DNA from: Streptomyces solincola
GTDB lineage: Bacteria > Actinomycetota > Actinomycetes > Streptomycetales > Streptomycetaceae
Length of the DNA stretch: 64,000 nucleotides
NCBI RefSeq assembly: GCF_002982015.1
Contig: NZ_PVLV01000071.1
Span: forward strand, 1-64,000
Direction of reading: 5' to 3'
Part shown: positions 35,095 to 43,137 of the stretch, piece after piece
How the letters are laid out: each line of letters begins with the position of its first letter
Numbering within the stretch: the stretch's first letter is position 1
Program-made: the position numbers and the translations under genes
The notes under the pieces: model-generated
The model's database searches: none
The model's input: only the letters and a program-made list of their open reading frames with translations
What the model was told of the DNA's origin: nothing

Positions 35095-36171
35095 ATGAAA
35101 CGCATCCACGCGCCCGTGCTGTGCGCCATCGTCCCGCCCCATCTGCTCGACCGACTGGCGAGCGCCGAGGACCCGGACATCGCCCAGGCCGCCCGCCGCA
35201 CCCTCGCCCACGACGCCTCGCTGCGCGCCGCCCGCCGGGCGGGCGTCGCCCCCGGCGTCCCGCCGGCTCTCGCCTCGGCCGAGCCCGCCGCGCCCGAGCC
35301 GCGCCGCACGGTGTACGACGCCGGGCACCGCACCGCCCTGCCCGGCGTCCGGGTGCGCGGCGAGGGCGAGCCCCCGCTGCGGGACGCCACCGTCAACCGC
35401 GCCTACGCCGGCCTGGGCGCCACCCACGACCTGCTCTGGTCGGTCTACGCCCGCGACTCCATCGACGCCGCCGGCCTCCCGCTGAACGCCACGGTCCACT
35501 ACGACCGCGACTACGACAACGCCTTCTGGAACGGCGGCCAGATGGTCTTCGGCGACGGCGACGGCCGGGTCTTCCTCGACTTCACGCTCGCCCTGGACGT
35601 CATCGCCCACGAGCTGGCCCACGGCCTGACCCAGTACACCGCCGACCTCGCCTACCAGGGGCAGTCCGGCGCGCTGAACGAGTCGGTCTCCGACGTCTTC
35701 GGCTCTCTGGTCAAGCAGCGGGCCCTGGGCCAGAGCGCCGAGGAGGCCGACTGGCTGATCGGCGCCGGCATCCTCGCGCCCGGCGTCTCGGGCCGGGCCC
35801 TGCGCTCCCTCAAGGCCCCCGGCACCGCCTACGACGACGACGTCCTGGGCAGGGACCCGCAGCCGGCCCGGATGGCCGACTACGTGCGCACCAGCAGCGA
35901 CAACGGGGGCGTGCACATCAACTCCGGCATCCCCAACCACGCCTTCTACCTCTTCGCCACCGACCTCGGCGGCCGCTCCTGGGAGCGCGCCGGACAGGTC
36001 TGGTACGACACCCTCGCCGGCGGGCGACTGGCCGCGGACGCCGACTTCGCCGACTTCGCCCGCCAGACCGTCGCCTCCGCCCGCGCCCGCTTCGGCCGCG
36101 GCGGCCCGGAGGACGAGGCCCTCGTCAAGGCGTGGTCCACGGTGGGCCTGCCGACCGAGGAGGACGCCTGA
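35095..36171 (+). CDS. M4-family zinc metallopeptidase of protealysin type
   Basis: A 358-residue thermolysin-like peptidase. It starts with a short propeptide of the protealysin kind (IHAPVLCAIVPPHLLDRLA) and has no signal peptide, unlike secreted thermolysins. The active site is VIAHELAHGLTQY (HExxH with two zinc His), and the third ligand and Asp lie in GALNESVSDVFGSL. The catalytic His region is SDNGGVHINSGIPNHAFYL. Known protealysin-like enzymes mature by removing the propeptide and may act inside or leave the cell by unknown means. The inhibitor-like gene 53 bp downstream, in the same direction, is the expected partner. It diverges from leuA. Confidence 0.92.
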   Translation: MKRIHAPVLCAIVPPHLLDRLASAEDPDIAQAARRTLAHDASLRAARRAGVAPGVPPALASAEPAAPEPRRTVYDAGHRTALPGVRVRGEGEPPLRDATVNRAYAGLGATHDLLWSVYARDSIDAAGLPLNATVHYDRDYDNAFWNGGQMVFGDGDGRVFLDFTLALDVIAHELAHGLTQYTADLAYQGQSGALNESVSDVFGSLVKQRALGQSAEEADWLIGAGILAPGVSGRALRSLKAPGTAYDDDVLGRDPQPARMADYVRTSSDNGGVHINSGIPNHAFYLFATDLGGRSWERAGQVWYDTLAGGRLAADADFADFARQTVASARARFGRGGPEDEALVKAWSTVGLPTEEDA

Positions 36172-36223
36172 CCCGCCCTCCGGCGACCTGGACGGCGCGC
36201 CCCGGCCGCCGGAGGATACGACC

Positions 36224-36502
36224 ATGGCGGTGACCATGCGGATCTCGGTGACGCGCGCCGGCGGCTTCGCCGGCATCGAACGGCGGGCGTCGGTGGACAC
36301 CGCGGCCCGCCCGGATGCGGCCGCATGGCACGCCCTGGCGGAGCAGGCCCTCGCGGACGGCCCCCGCACACCCCCCTCGGCCGTCCCCGACGGCTTCACC
36401 TACACCATCGCCGTCGACGGCCGCACCGTGCGCTGCGCCGATCCCGCCCTCACCGACGCCCAGCGCGAACTGGTCAGCCGGGTGCTCGGCGAGGGCGCCT
36501 GA
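36224..36502 (+). CDS. Emfourin-like inhibitor of the adjacent M4 peptidase
   Basis: A 92-residue protein with an alternating beta/alpha pattern: MRISVTRAGGFAGIERRASV, a helix AAAWHALAEQAL, then FTYTIAVDGRTVRCAD and a terminal helix TDAQRELVSRVL. Emfourin, encoded next to protealysin in Serratia, has this size, this GGFAGI-type N-terminus and this genomic position. It is a slow tight-binding inhibitor of its peptidase. ATG at 36224 lies 52 bp past the peptidase stop; an alternative ATG at 36236 gives MRISV. By inference it keeps the intracellular peptidase silent. Confidence 0.78.
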   Translation: MAVTMRISVTRAGGFAGIERRASVDTAARPDAAAWHALAEQALADGPRTPPSAVPDGFTYTIAVDGRTVRCADPALTDAQRELVSRVLGEGA

Positions 36503-36511
36503 GCGGGCCCG

Positions 36512-37177
36512 TCAGCGGAGGCCCCGGAGGAGGAGGGCGACGAGGCGTCGGGGGTCGTAGCGGGGATCGTCGTCGCGGCCGGCGCAGAGGTTGCCGATGC
36601 CGCGCATCAACTCGTACGGCTGGACGCCGGGCCTGATGTCGCCCGCCTCGGCCGCCGCGTCCAGCAGCCGGGCGCAGACCGGCAGCAGCCGGTCCAGGAA
36701 CGCGCCGTGCAGGGCGGCGAAGCGGTCGCTGTCGGACCGCAGCGCGTCGGCCAGGCCGTGCTTGGTGACGAGGAAGTCGACGAACAGGTCGACCCACTGG
36801 CACAGGGCGTCGAACGGGGAGCCGGCGGCGGCCAGCAGCGCGGGCCCGGCTTCGGCGCACGCCTCGATCTGGTGCTGGTACACGGCGGCCACCAGGTCCG
36901 CCCGGGTCGGGAAGTGGCGGTAGACCGTGCCCATGCCGACGCCGGCCTCGGCCGCGATCCGGCGGATCGGCGCGTCGACGCCCGAGGTGACGAACACCGA
37001 GGCCGCGGCGGTGAGCACCGCCTCCCGGTTGCGCTGGGCGTCGGCCCGCCGGCCCCGGGACGGCCCGTCCCCGGCGGGGCCCTCGGCGGGACGCTCGTCG
37101 GGACCAGGGGCCGGACCCTCGGCCGGACCCTCGGCCGGACCCTCGGCCGGGCCTTCGGCAGGACTCTCGGCGACCAT
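36512..37177 (-). CDS. TetR-family repressor with a low-complexity N-terminal tail
   Basis: A 221-residue regulator. Residues about 3-45 are a tail built from EGPA repeats, encoded by a 12-bp tandem repeat. The HTH follows at about residues 48-95 (LTAAASVFVTSGVDAPIRRI, then GVGMGTVYRHF), then a helical ligand domain ending PRRLVALLLRGL. The start ATG is at 37177. It is transcribed away from the hydrolase gene at 37312. A long two-box palindrome fills the gap, so it most likely represses both itself and the hydrolase until a ligand binds. This divergent layout is typical of the family. Confidence 0.88.
   Translation of the reverse strand: MVAESPAEGPAEGPAEGPAEGPAPGPDERPAEGPAGDGPSRGRRADAQRNREAVLTAAASVFVTSGVDAPIRRIAAEAGVGMGTVYRHFPTRADLVAAVYQHQIEACAEAGPALLAAAGSPFDALCQWVDLFVDFLVTKHGLADALRSDSDRFAALHGAFLDRLLPVCARLLDAAAEAGDIRPGVQPYELMRGIGNLCAGRDDDPRYDPRRLVALLLRGLR
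37111..37158. repeat. 12-bp tandem repeat, four copies, inside the TetR gene
   Basis: CCGGACCCTCGG occurs three times in a row (37111-37146), followed by one variant copy, CCGGGCCTTCGG (37147-37158). Read on the minus strand it encodes the EGPA repeats in the N-terminal tail of the TetR repressor. The unit is a multiple of three, so gain or loss of copies by replication slippage keeps the frame. Confidence 0.85.
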
Positions 37178-37202
37178 CGCGCACTCCCTCGACCGACCCT
37201 CA

Positions 37203-37250
37203 TTGACAAACCGGAACACCGCTCCGAATACTAAACGGAGCGACGTTCCG
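37203..37250 (+). promoter_or_regulatory. Promoter and two-part operator between TetR gene and hydrolase gene
   Basis: TTGACA at 37203-37208 and AATACT at 37227-37232, 18 bp apart, face the hydrolase gene. Overlapping them is a large inverted repeat: CGGAACACCGCTCCG (37212-37226) and CGGAGCGACGTTCCG (37236-37250), complementary at 13 of 15 positions around nine A+T-rich bases. Each arm itself contains CGGA and TCCG elements. Repressor bound here would block the hydrolase promoter and, being inside the divergent gap, its own. Confidence 0.78.
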
Positions 37251-37311
37251 ATTGAGTCTAGCCGAAGCGGGCCGCTCCGGTCCGCCCTGTCCTCCCCAGG
37301 AGGGAACCACC

Positions 37312-38295
37312 ATGAACGCATCCGCATCCGCGTCCGCAGCCGCGTCCGCCACCGCCGGCCTCCCGGCCGCGCCCGTGCCGGTCCTGTCCTACAGCCCCGT
37401 GGTCCTGCCCGTGCCCGGACGCCCCGTGGACCTCCGGATACGGGTCTCCGCGCCCGCCACCGGAAGCGGCCTGCCCGTCATCCTGCTCTCCCACGGGCAC
37501 GGCCCCTCGAACCACCTCTCCTCGCTCAACGGCTACGCGCCGCTCGCCGACTTCTGGGCGTCGCACGGCTTCGTGGTCGTCCAGCCCACCCACCTCACCT
37601 CCGCCACCCTGGCGCACCTGGTCGCCGACGCCCCCGGCGCACCCTTCTTCTGGCGCTCCCGGGCCGAGGACATGAGCCGCGTGCTGGACCGGCTCGACGA
37701 CGTCGAGCGGAGCGTGCCGCAGCTCGCCGGGCGGATCGACCACACCAGGATCGGCCTCGCCGGGCACTCGTTGGGCGGCTTCACGGCCTCGCTGCTGCTG
37801 GGCGCTGGGCTCACCGACCCCGACACGGGGAAGCCGGTGCACCTGACCGAGCCGCGTATCGCGGCGGGCGTGCTGCTCGCCTCGCCCGGCCGGGGCGGCG
37901 ACGTCCTCAACGGGCCGATGGCCGAGCGGTGGCCGGTCATCGGGGCCGTCGACTTCTCCACCATGACGGCACCGGCCCTGGTCGTCGCCGGCGACCGGGA
38001 CGACTCACGGCACTTCACCGACCTGGGGCCCGACTGGCACGCCGACCCCTACCACCTCGCCCCGGGCCCCAAGTCCCTGCTCACCCTGTTCGGCGCGGAG
38101 CACGGACTCGGCGGGATCGCCGGGTACGACGCCGCCGAGACCACCGACGAGAACCCGGCGATGGTCGCCGCCCTCGCCCGGCTCACCGCCGCCTACCTGC
38201 ACTCCCGGCTCACCCCCGGCTCCCCCGCCTGGCCGGACGCCCGCGCGGAGCTGACGAGCGGGCCGGGGGCGGTGGGACGCGTGGAGTCCAAGTAG
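37312..38295 (+). CDS. Alpha/beta hydrolase, chlorophyllase/lipase-like
   Basis: A 327-residue serine hydrolase. The oxyanion segment is VILLSHGHGPSNHLSSL, the nucleophile elbow is GLAGHSLGGFTASLLLGAG (Ser in GHSLG), an acid is likely in LVVAGDRDDSRHF, and the His is likely in LFGAEHGLGG. That order is classic for the fold and this subgroup often acts on esters. The N-terminal Ala/Ser-rich 20 residues are not a clear signal peptide. ATG at 37312 has AGGAGG upstream. The natural substrate is unknown but is probably related to the ligand that releases the divergent TetR repressor. Confidence 0.85.
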   Translation: MNASASASAAASATAGLPAAPVPVLSYSPVVLPVPGRPVDLRIRVSAPATGSGLPVILLSHGHGPSNHLSSLNGYAPLADFWASHGFVVVQPTHLTSATLAHLVADAPGAPFFWRSRAEDMSRVLDRLDDVERSVPQLAGRIDHTRIGLAGHSLGGFTASLLLGAGLTDPDTGKPVHLTEPRIAAGVLLASPGRGGDVLNGPMAERWPVIGAVDFSTMTAPALVVAGDRDDSRHFTDLGPDWHADPYHLAPGPKSLLTLFGAEHGLGGIAGYDAAETTDENPAMVAALARLTAAYLHSRLTPGSPAWPDARAELTSGPGAVGRVESK

Positions 38296-38316
38296 CCCCG
38301 GGCCCCCGCCCGGGGG
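38296..38316. terminator. Hairpin between hydrolase and era
   Basis: CCCCGGGC (38296-38303) and GCCCGGGG (38308-38315) form a short strong stem right after the hydrolase stop and just beyond the convergent era stop. It can serve both directions. The loop is only four bases and there is no U tract. Confidence 0.6.
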
Positions 38317-38321
38317 CGGGA

Positions 38322-39278
38322 TCAGAAGCCGAGGCGGCGGAGCTGCTTGGGGTCGCGCTGCCAGTCCTTGGCGACCTTCACATGCAGGTCGAGGAAGACC
38401 GGGGTGCCGAGCAGCGCCTCGATGTGCTTGCGCGACTTGGTGCCGACCTCCTTCAGCCGGGCGCCCTTGGGGCCGATGATGATGCCCTTCTGGCTGGGGC
38501 GCTCGATGTAGACGTTGGCGTGGATGTCCAGCAGCGGCTTGTCGGCGGGGCGGTCCTCGCGGGGGATCATCTCCTCGACGACCACGGCGATGGAGTGCGG
38601 CAGCTCGTCGCGGACGCCCTCCAGCGCGGCCTCGCGGATCAGCTCGGCGACCATGACCTGCTCCGGCTCGTCGGTGAGGTCGCCCTCCGGGTAGAGCGCC
38701 GGGGACTCCGGCAGCAGCGGGACGAGCAGGTCGGCGACCAACTGCACCTGCTTGCCGCCGACCGCCGAGACGGGGATGATCTCGGCCCACTCGAAGCCCA
38801 GCTCGTGGCCGAGCCGGTCGACGGCGATGAGCTGCTCGGCCAGCGTCTTGGAGTCGACCAGGTCGGTCTTGGTGACGATGGCGACCTTCGGCGTCTTGCG
38901 GATCCCGGCCAGCTCCTTGGCGATGTACTTGTCGCCGGGGCCGAGCTTCTGGTCGGCGGGCAGGCAGAAGCCGATCACGTCGACCTCGGCCCAGGTGGTG
39001 CGCACCACGTCGTTGAGCCGCTCGCCGAGCAGGGTGCGGGGCTTGTGCAGTCCGGGGGTGTCCACCAGCACGAGCTGGGCGTCCGGGCGGTGCACGATGC
39101 CGCGCACGGTGTGCCGGGTGGTCTGCGGGCGGTTGGAGGTGATGGCCACCTTCTGCCCGACCAGAGCGTTGGTGAGGGTGGACTTGCCCGCGTTGGGGCG
39201 GCCGACGAAGCAGGCGAAGCCCGCCCGGTGGGCGGCCTCGGAGCCGGGGGTCTCGGAATCAGGGGTGCGCACGCTCAT
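38322..39278 (-). CDS. era: GTPase Era
   Basis: A 318-residue essential GTPase that binds 16S rRNA and helps 30S subunit maturation. G1 is FVGRPNAGKSTL, G2 lies in NRPQTTRHTVRGI, G3 is LVDTPGLHKP, and G4 is IVTKTDLVD. The C-terminal KH domain holds GIIIGPKGARLKEVG, which binds rRNA. ATG at 39278 is chosen; GGGGAG upstream leaves an ATG at 39287 (three residues longer) possible. It is the last gene of a co-directional run phoH, ybeY, CBS protein, YjbR, deaminase-like protein, era, all linked to RNA or ribosome maturation. Confidence 0.95.
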   Translation of the reverse strand: MSVRTPDSETPGSEAAHRAGFACFVGRPNAGKSTLTNALVGQKVAITSNRPQTTRHTVRGIVHRPDAQLVLVDTPGLHKPRTLLGERLNDVVRTTWAEVDVIGFCLPADQKLGPGDKYIAKELAGIRKTPKVAIVTKTDLVDSKTLAEQLIAVDRLGHELGFEWAEIIPVSAVGGKQVQLVADLLVPLLPESPALYPEGDLTDEPEQVMVAELIREAALEGVRDELPHSIAVVVEEMIPREDRPADKPLLDIHANVYIERPSQKGIIIGPKGARLKEVGTKSRKHIEALLGTPVFLDLHVKVAKDWQRDPKQLRRLGF

Positions 39279-39370
39279 GGGGGCCATTCTCCCCGATCCC
39301 GGGCCCCGCCCCGTACCGCTGCCCGGACACCCGTACGAGACGGGGCCCGGGTGGCCGGAGAGCTCGGCGG

Positions 39371-39739
39371 TCAGCCGGCGGTGACGGTGGCGCGCAGGGC
39401 GCCGTCCGGGCCGGCGAGCAGCACGGGGGTGCCGGGGCCGCCGAGGTCGCGGACGGCGGCCCGGTCCTCCTCGGCGGCGGCGTCGGCGGCGGAGACGACG
39501 GCGGCGGCCTCCAGCGAGGTCGCCCCGCTGGCGACGGCCATCGCCACGGCGGTGCGCAGCGCGCTCAGCTCCAGCGAGGGCAGGGCGACCGTGCCCGCGA
39601 CGTAGGTGCGGCCGGTCTCGTCGCGGACGGCCGCGCCCTCGGCCACGCCGTTGCGGGCGCGGGCGCTGCGCGCCAGGGTGATGATCTTGCGGTCCTCGGC
39701 GGAGAGGTCGTCGGAGGAGGGCTGGCTGCTCTGCGTCAT
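39371..39739 (-). CDS. Cytidine deaminase-like protein lacking the zinc-site residues
   Basis: A 122-residue protein with the overall pattern of small cytidine deaminases (IITLARSARARNGVAEGAAV, then GTVALPSLELSALRTAVAMA, then AAVVSAADA). At the positions where active enzymes carry CAE/HAE and PCxxC, this sequence reads SLELSALRTA and has no Cys at all. It therefore cannot bind catalytic zinc in the usual way. It sits 92 bp upstream of era in the same direction. In the core neighbourhood I remember a similar gene there, so the defect is probably an old, conserved feature rather than recent decay. Confidence 0.7.
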   Translation of the reverse strand: MTQSSQPSSDDLSAEDRKIITLARSARARNGVAEGAAVRDETGRTYVAGTVALPSLELSALRTAVAMAVASGATSLEAAAVVSAADAAAEEDRAAVRDLGGPGTPVLLAGPDGALRATVTAG

Positions 39740-39770
39740 GCCCCGAGCATAGGGCGGGCGCGGCCGACGG

Positions 39771-40151
39771 CTACGGCCGGTCCAGGCGCAGTCGCACGGC
39801 CCTGGGCAGTCCGGCCACCACCAGGTCGTAGGAGTCCTCGATCAGCTCGCGGAGCCGGGTGTCGGGCAGGGCGCCGACGGTGACGGTGTTCCAGTGGCGT
39901 TTGTTCATGTGGTAGCCGGGGGCGATGGCGTCCGGGTGCTCGGCGCGCAGCCGGACGGCGTCGTCCGGGTCGCACTTGAGGTTGACCGTCAGCGGTCTGG
40001 CCCCGAGCGCGGAGAGGGCGAAGAGCTTGCCGGCGACCTTGAACACGGAGGTCTCCGGGTTGAACGGGAAGTCCTCCACCGTGTCGTTGAAGGAGAGGCA
40101 GAAGGCGCGCAGTCGCTCCGGGGTCATACGAGGGGTCGTACGAGCGGTCAT
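39771..40151 (-). CDS. MmcQ/YjbR-family DNA-binding-like protein
   Basis: A 126-residue protein of the MmcQ/YjbR fold. The characteristic N-terminal run LRAFCLSFNDTVEDFPFNPE, a central FALSALGARPLTVNLKCDPD, and GYHMNKRHWNTVTV are all visible. Family members are small beta/alpha proteins resembling double-wing DNA-binding folds, but their role is unproven. The ATG at 40151 is preceded by a reasonable purine-rich site; another ATG lies at 40127. It is co-directional with and close to the CBS-domain gene upstream and the deaminase-like gene downstream. Confidence 0.85.
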   Translation of the reverse strand: MTARTTPRMTPERLRAFCLSFNDTVEDFPFNPETSVFKVAGKLFALSALGARPLTVNLKCDPDDAVRLRAEHPDAIAPGYHMNKRHWNTVTVGALPDTRLRELIEDSYDLVVAGLPRAVRLRLDRP

Positions 40152-40173
40152 GCGGGGGCCTCCTGCCTCTCGG

Positions 40174-41460
40174 TCACGCGGCCGGTTCCTTCTCGACCGG
40201 TTCGGCGAGCACGGTGACGATCTTGTTGCGGCGGCCGGCCGGGGACTCGGCGGTCAGCCGCAGTCCGCGCCCGTCGGGCAGCTCCACCTCGGCGGCGGCG
40301 CCGGCGATGGGCACCCGGCCCAGAGCCTTGGCGAGCAGTCCGCCGACGGTCTCCACGTCCTCGTCGTCGTAGGCGTCCAGGCCGAACAGCTCGCCGAGGT
40401 CGCGGATGTCGAGGCGGGCGGTGACCCGGAAGCTGCCGTCGCCGAGCTTCTCGACGGGCGGCAGCTCGCGGTCGTACTCGTCGGTGATCTCGCCGACGAT
40501 CTCCTCCAGGATGTCCTCGATGGTGACGATCCCGGCGGTGGAGCCGTACTCGTCGATGACGACGGCGCAGTGGTTGCGCTCGCGCTGCATCTCGCGCAGC
40601 AGGTCGCCGGCGTTCTTGGTGTCGGGGACGAAGCTGGCGGCCCGCATGGCGGTGGCGACCTGGTCGGACTCGGCCTCGCGGTTGACGTGCGTCTTGCGCA
40701 CCAGGTCCTTGAGGTAGACGATGCCGACGATGTCGTCCTCGCTGTCGCCGGTGACCGGAATGCGGGAGAAGCCGGAGCGCAGCGCGAGGGTGAGGGCCTG
40801 GCGGACGGTCTTGTACCGCTCGATGGAGACCAGGTCGGTGCGCGGCACCATGACCTCCCGGACCAGGGTGTCGCCCAGCTCGAAGACGGAGTGCACCATG
40901 CGGCGCTCCTCGTCCTCGATGAGCGACTCCTGCTCGGCGTAGTCGACCATGGCGCGCAGTTCGGCCTCGGAGGCGAAGGGGCCCTTGCGGAAGCCCTTGC
41001 CGGGGGTCAGCGCGTTGCCGATGAGGATGAGGAGCTGCGGGACGGGGCCGAGGACCCGGGCCAGCGGCAGCAGCACGTACGCGGAGGCGGTGGCGGTGTT
41101 CAGCGGGTGCTGGCGGCCGATGGTGCGGGGGGAGACGCCGACGGCGACGTAGGAGACGAGGACCATCACGCCCACGGCGACCAGCAGGGCGGCCCAGGTC
41201 TCGCGGAACTCCTCCAGGCAGGCATAGGTGACCAGCACGCCGGCGGCCATCTCGCAGGCGACCCGGATCAGCAGCGCGAGGTTGAGGTAGCGGGTGGGGT
41301 CGGAGGTGACCTGGGCGAGCTTGTCGGCGCCGCGCCGGCCGTGCCGGACGGCCTCGGCGGCACGGAAGCTGGAGACGCGGGCGAGCCCGGCCTCGGCGCA
41401 GGCGGCCAGCCAGGCGACCACGAGCAGGGCGACGGCGCCGCCCACGAGGGGGGTGCTCAT
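40174..41460 (-). CDS. CNNM/CorC-type membrane protein with CBS pair (hemolysin family)
   Basis: A 428-residue protein. The N-terminal DUF21/CNNM membrane part covers about residues 1-180 with four hydrophobic spans ([20 protein letters not shown] first). A tandem CBS domain follows at about 200-330 ([20 protein letters not shown], then [20 protein letters not shown]). A CorC-HlyC domain ends the protein. Relatives transport or sense Mg2+ or other divalent metal; the old name hemolysin is misleading. The start ATG overlaps the ybeY stop (ATGA), so synthesis is coupled to the RNA-processing enzyme. Confidence 0.9.
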   Translation of the reverse strand: MSTPLVGGAVALLVVAWLAACAEAGLARVSSFRAAEAVRHGRRGADKLAQVTSDPTRYLNLALLIRVACEMAAGVLVTYACLEEFRETWAALLVAVGVMVLVSYVAVGVSPRTIGRQHPLNTATASAYVLLPLARVLGPVPQLLILIGNALTPGKGFRKGPFASEAELRAMVDYAEQESLIEDEERRMVHSVFELGDTLVREVMVPRTDLVSIERYKTVRQALTLALRSGFSRIPVTGDSEDDIVGIVYLKDLVRKTHVNREAESDQVATAMRAASFVPDTKNAGDLLREMQRERNHCAVVIDEYGSTAGIVTIEDILEEIVGEITDEYDRELPPVEKLGDGSFRVTARLDIRDLGELFGLDAYDDEDVETVGGLLAKALGRVPIAGAAAEVELPDGRGLRLTAESPAGRRNKIVTVLAEPVEKEPAA

Positions 41461-41954
41461 GACACGGTCGGCGCCGGGGAGGGGCCGGTGAGGCCGTGCT
41501 CCGCGCGCCAGCCGTCGACGATCGCCGCCTGGAGGCCGAACATCTCGGCCTTCTCGTCCGCTTCCTCGTGGTCGTAGCCCAGCAGGTGGAGCACGCCGTG
41601 GACGGTGAGGAGCTGGAGCTCCTCGTCCATGGTGTGGCCGGTGGGCGCCTGCTCGCCCTGCTGGGCGGCGACCTCGGGGCAGAGGACGATGTCGCCGAGG
41701 AGCCCCTGCGGGGGCTCCTCCTCGTCCTTGGCCGGCGGACGCAGCTCGTCCATCGGGAAGGACATGACGTCGGTGGGTCCGGGGAGGTCCATCCACTGGA
41801 TGTGGAGCTGCTCCATCGCCTCGGCGTCCACCACGATCACCGACAGCTCGGAGAGCGGGTGGATGCGCATCCGGTTGAGCGCGTACCGGGCGATGTCGAG
41901 GATCGCCTGCTCGTCGACCTCGGTTCCGGACTCGTTGTTGACGTCGATCGACAT
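41457..41954 (-). CDS. ybeY: Endoribonuclease YbeY
   Basis: A 165-residue metal-dependent ribonuclease for rRNA maturation and ribosome quality control. [18 protein letters not shown] carries the HGxLHLxGYDH zinc-binding motif. [10 protein letters not shown] and [10 protein letters not shown] are the other conserved blocks. It overlaps the CBS-protein gene by four bases and follows phoH by 12 bp. The phoH-ybeY pair is conserved widely. Confidence 0.96.
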   Translation of the reverse strand: MSIDVNNESGTEVDEQAILDIARYALNRMRIHPLSELSVIVVDAEAMEQLHIQWMDLPGPTDVMSFPMDELRPPAKDEEEPPQGLLGDIVLCPEVAAQQGEQAPTGHTMDEELQLLTVHGVLHLLGYDHEEADEKAEMFGLQAAIVDGWRAEHGLTGPSPAPTVS

Positions 41955-41966
41955 GTGCTGTTCGGT

Positions 41967-42992
41967 CTACTTCCCGCTCTGGCCGTTCTTGGTGTCGTAC
42001 TTCTCGTACGCGTCGACGATACGGCCCACGAGCTTGTGCCGGACCACGTCCTGGGACGTGAGGCGCGAGAAGTGGACGTCCGGTACCCCGTCCAGGATGT
42101 CCTGCACCTGCTTCAGCCCGCTCTTGGTGCCGCCGGGCAGGTCGACCTGGGTCACGTCACCGGTGATGACGATCTTGGAGTCGAACCCGAGCCGGGTCAG
42201 GAACATCTTCATCTGCTCGGGGTTCGTGTTCTGCGCCTCGTCCAGGATGATGAAGGCGTCGTTGAGCGTCCGCCCGCGCATGTACGCCAGCGGCGCGACC
42301 TCGATCGTGCCGGCCGCCATCAGGCGGGGGATGGAGTCGGGGTCGAGCATGTCGTGCAGCGCGTCGTACAGCGGGCGCAGGTAGGGGTCGATCTTCTCGT
42401 AGAGCGTGCCGGGCAGGAAGCCCAGCCGCTCGCCGGCCTCGACGGCGGGCCGGGTCAGGATGATCCGGGTGACCTGCTTGGACTGAAGGGCCTGGACCGC
42501 CTTGGCCATGGCCAGATACGTCTTGCCGGTGCCGGCGGGGCCGATGCCGAAAACGATGGTGTGCTTGTCGATGGCGTCGACGTACCGCTTCTGGTTGAGC
42601 GTCTTGGGGCGGATGGTGCGCCCGCGGCTGGAGAGGATGTTCTGGGTGAGCACCACGGCCGGGGTCTCCTGGCCGGACTCCGCCGTGCCGTCCCCACTCG
42701 CTCTGAGCATGGCGATCGAGCGTTCCACGGCGTCCTCCGTCATCGGCTGCCCGGTGCGGAGCACCAGCATCATCTCGTCGAAGAGGCGCTGGATGAGCGC
42801 CACCTCCGCGCGCGGCCCGACCGCGCTGACCTCGTTGCCCCGGACATGGATGTCGGCGGCCGGGAACGCCTGCTCGATCACGCGCAGCAGGGCGTCGCCG
42901 GATCCGAGAACCGTCACCATGGGGTGCTTGGCGGGGACGGTGAACCGGGCCTGTGCCTGCGGCTGCGTCTGACCTGTGTCTGACTGAGTCAT
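41967..42992 (-). CDS. phoH: PhoH-like ATPase
   Basis: A 341-residue protein of the PhoH/PhoL family, related to the helicase ATPase core. Walker A is [20 protein letters not shown], Walker B is [17 protein letters not shown], and motif III-like [13 protein letters not shown] follows. The N-terminus has a KH-like region ([16 protein letters not shown]). The ATG at 42992 fits the family start; a nearer AGGAGGT lies too close to an ATG at 43016. It acts with YbeY, encoded immediately downstream, probably in RNA metabolism. Confidence 0.93.
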   Translation of the reverse strand: MTQSDTGQTQPQAQARFTVPAKHPMVTVLGSGDALLRVIEQAFPAADIHVRGNEVSAVGPRAEVALIQRLFDEMMLVLRTGQPMTEDAVERSIAMLRASGDGTAESGQETPAVVLTQNILSSRGRTIRPKTLNQKRYVDAIDKHTIVFGIGPAGTGKTYLAMAKAVQALQSKQVTRIILTRPAVEAGERLGFLPGTLYEKIDPYLRPLYDALHDMLDPDSIPRLMAAGTIEVAPLAYMRGRTLNDAFIILDEAQNTNPEQMKMFLTRLGFDSKIVITGDVTQVDLPGGTKSGLKQVQDILDGVPDVHFSRLTSQDVVRHKLVGRIVDAYEKYDTKNGQSGK

Positions 42993-43137
42993 GGGCCGGC
43001 CTTCTGGCCTGCGCATACCTCCTGTTGAGCGGTTCTCGCCGATCGACAACCTCTGGCTCTCCAGCGTACGACGTGCCACCGACAACACCGAAGGGATTTG
43101 CGGCCGCAGGGCGGGCGCGGGGGTCGCTTTCCGGACG

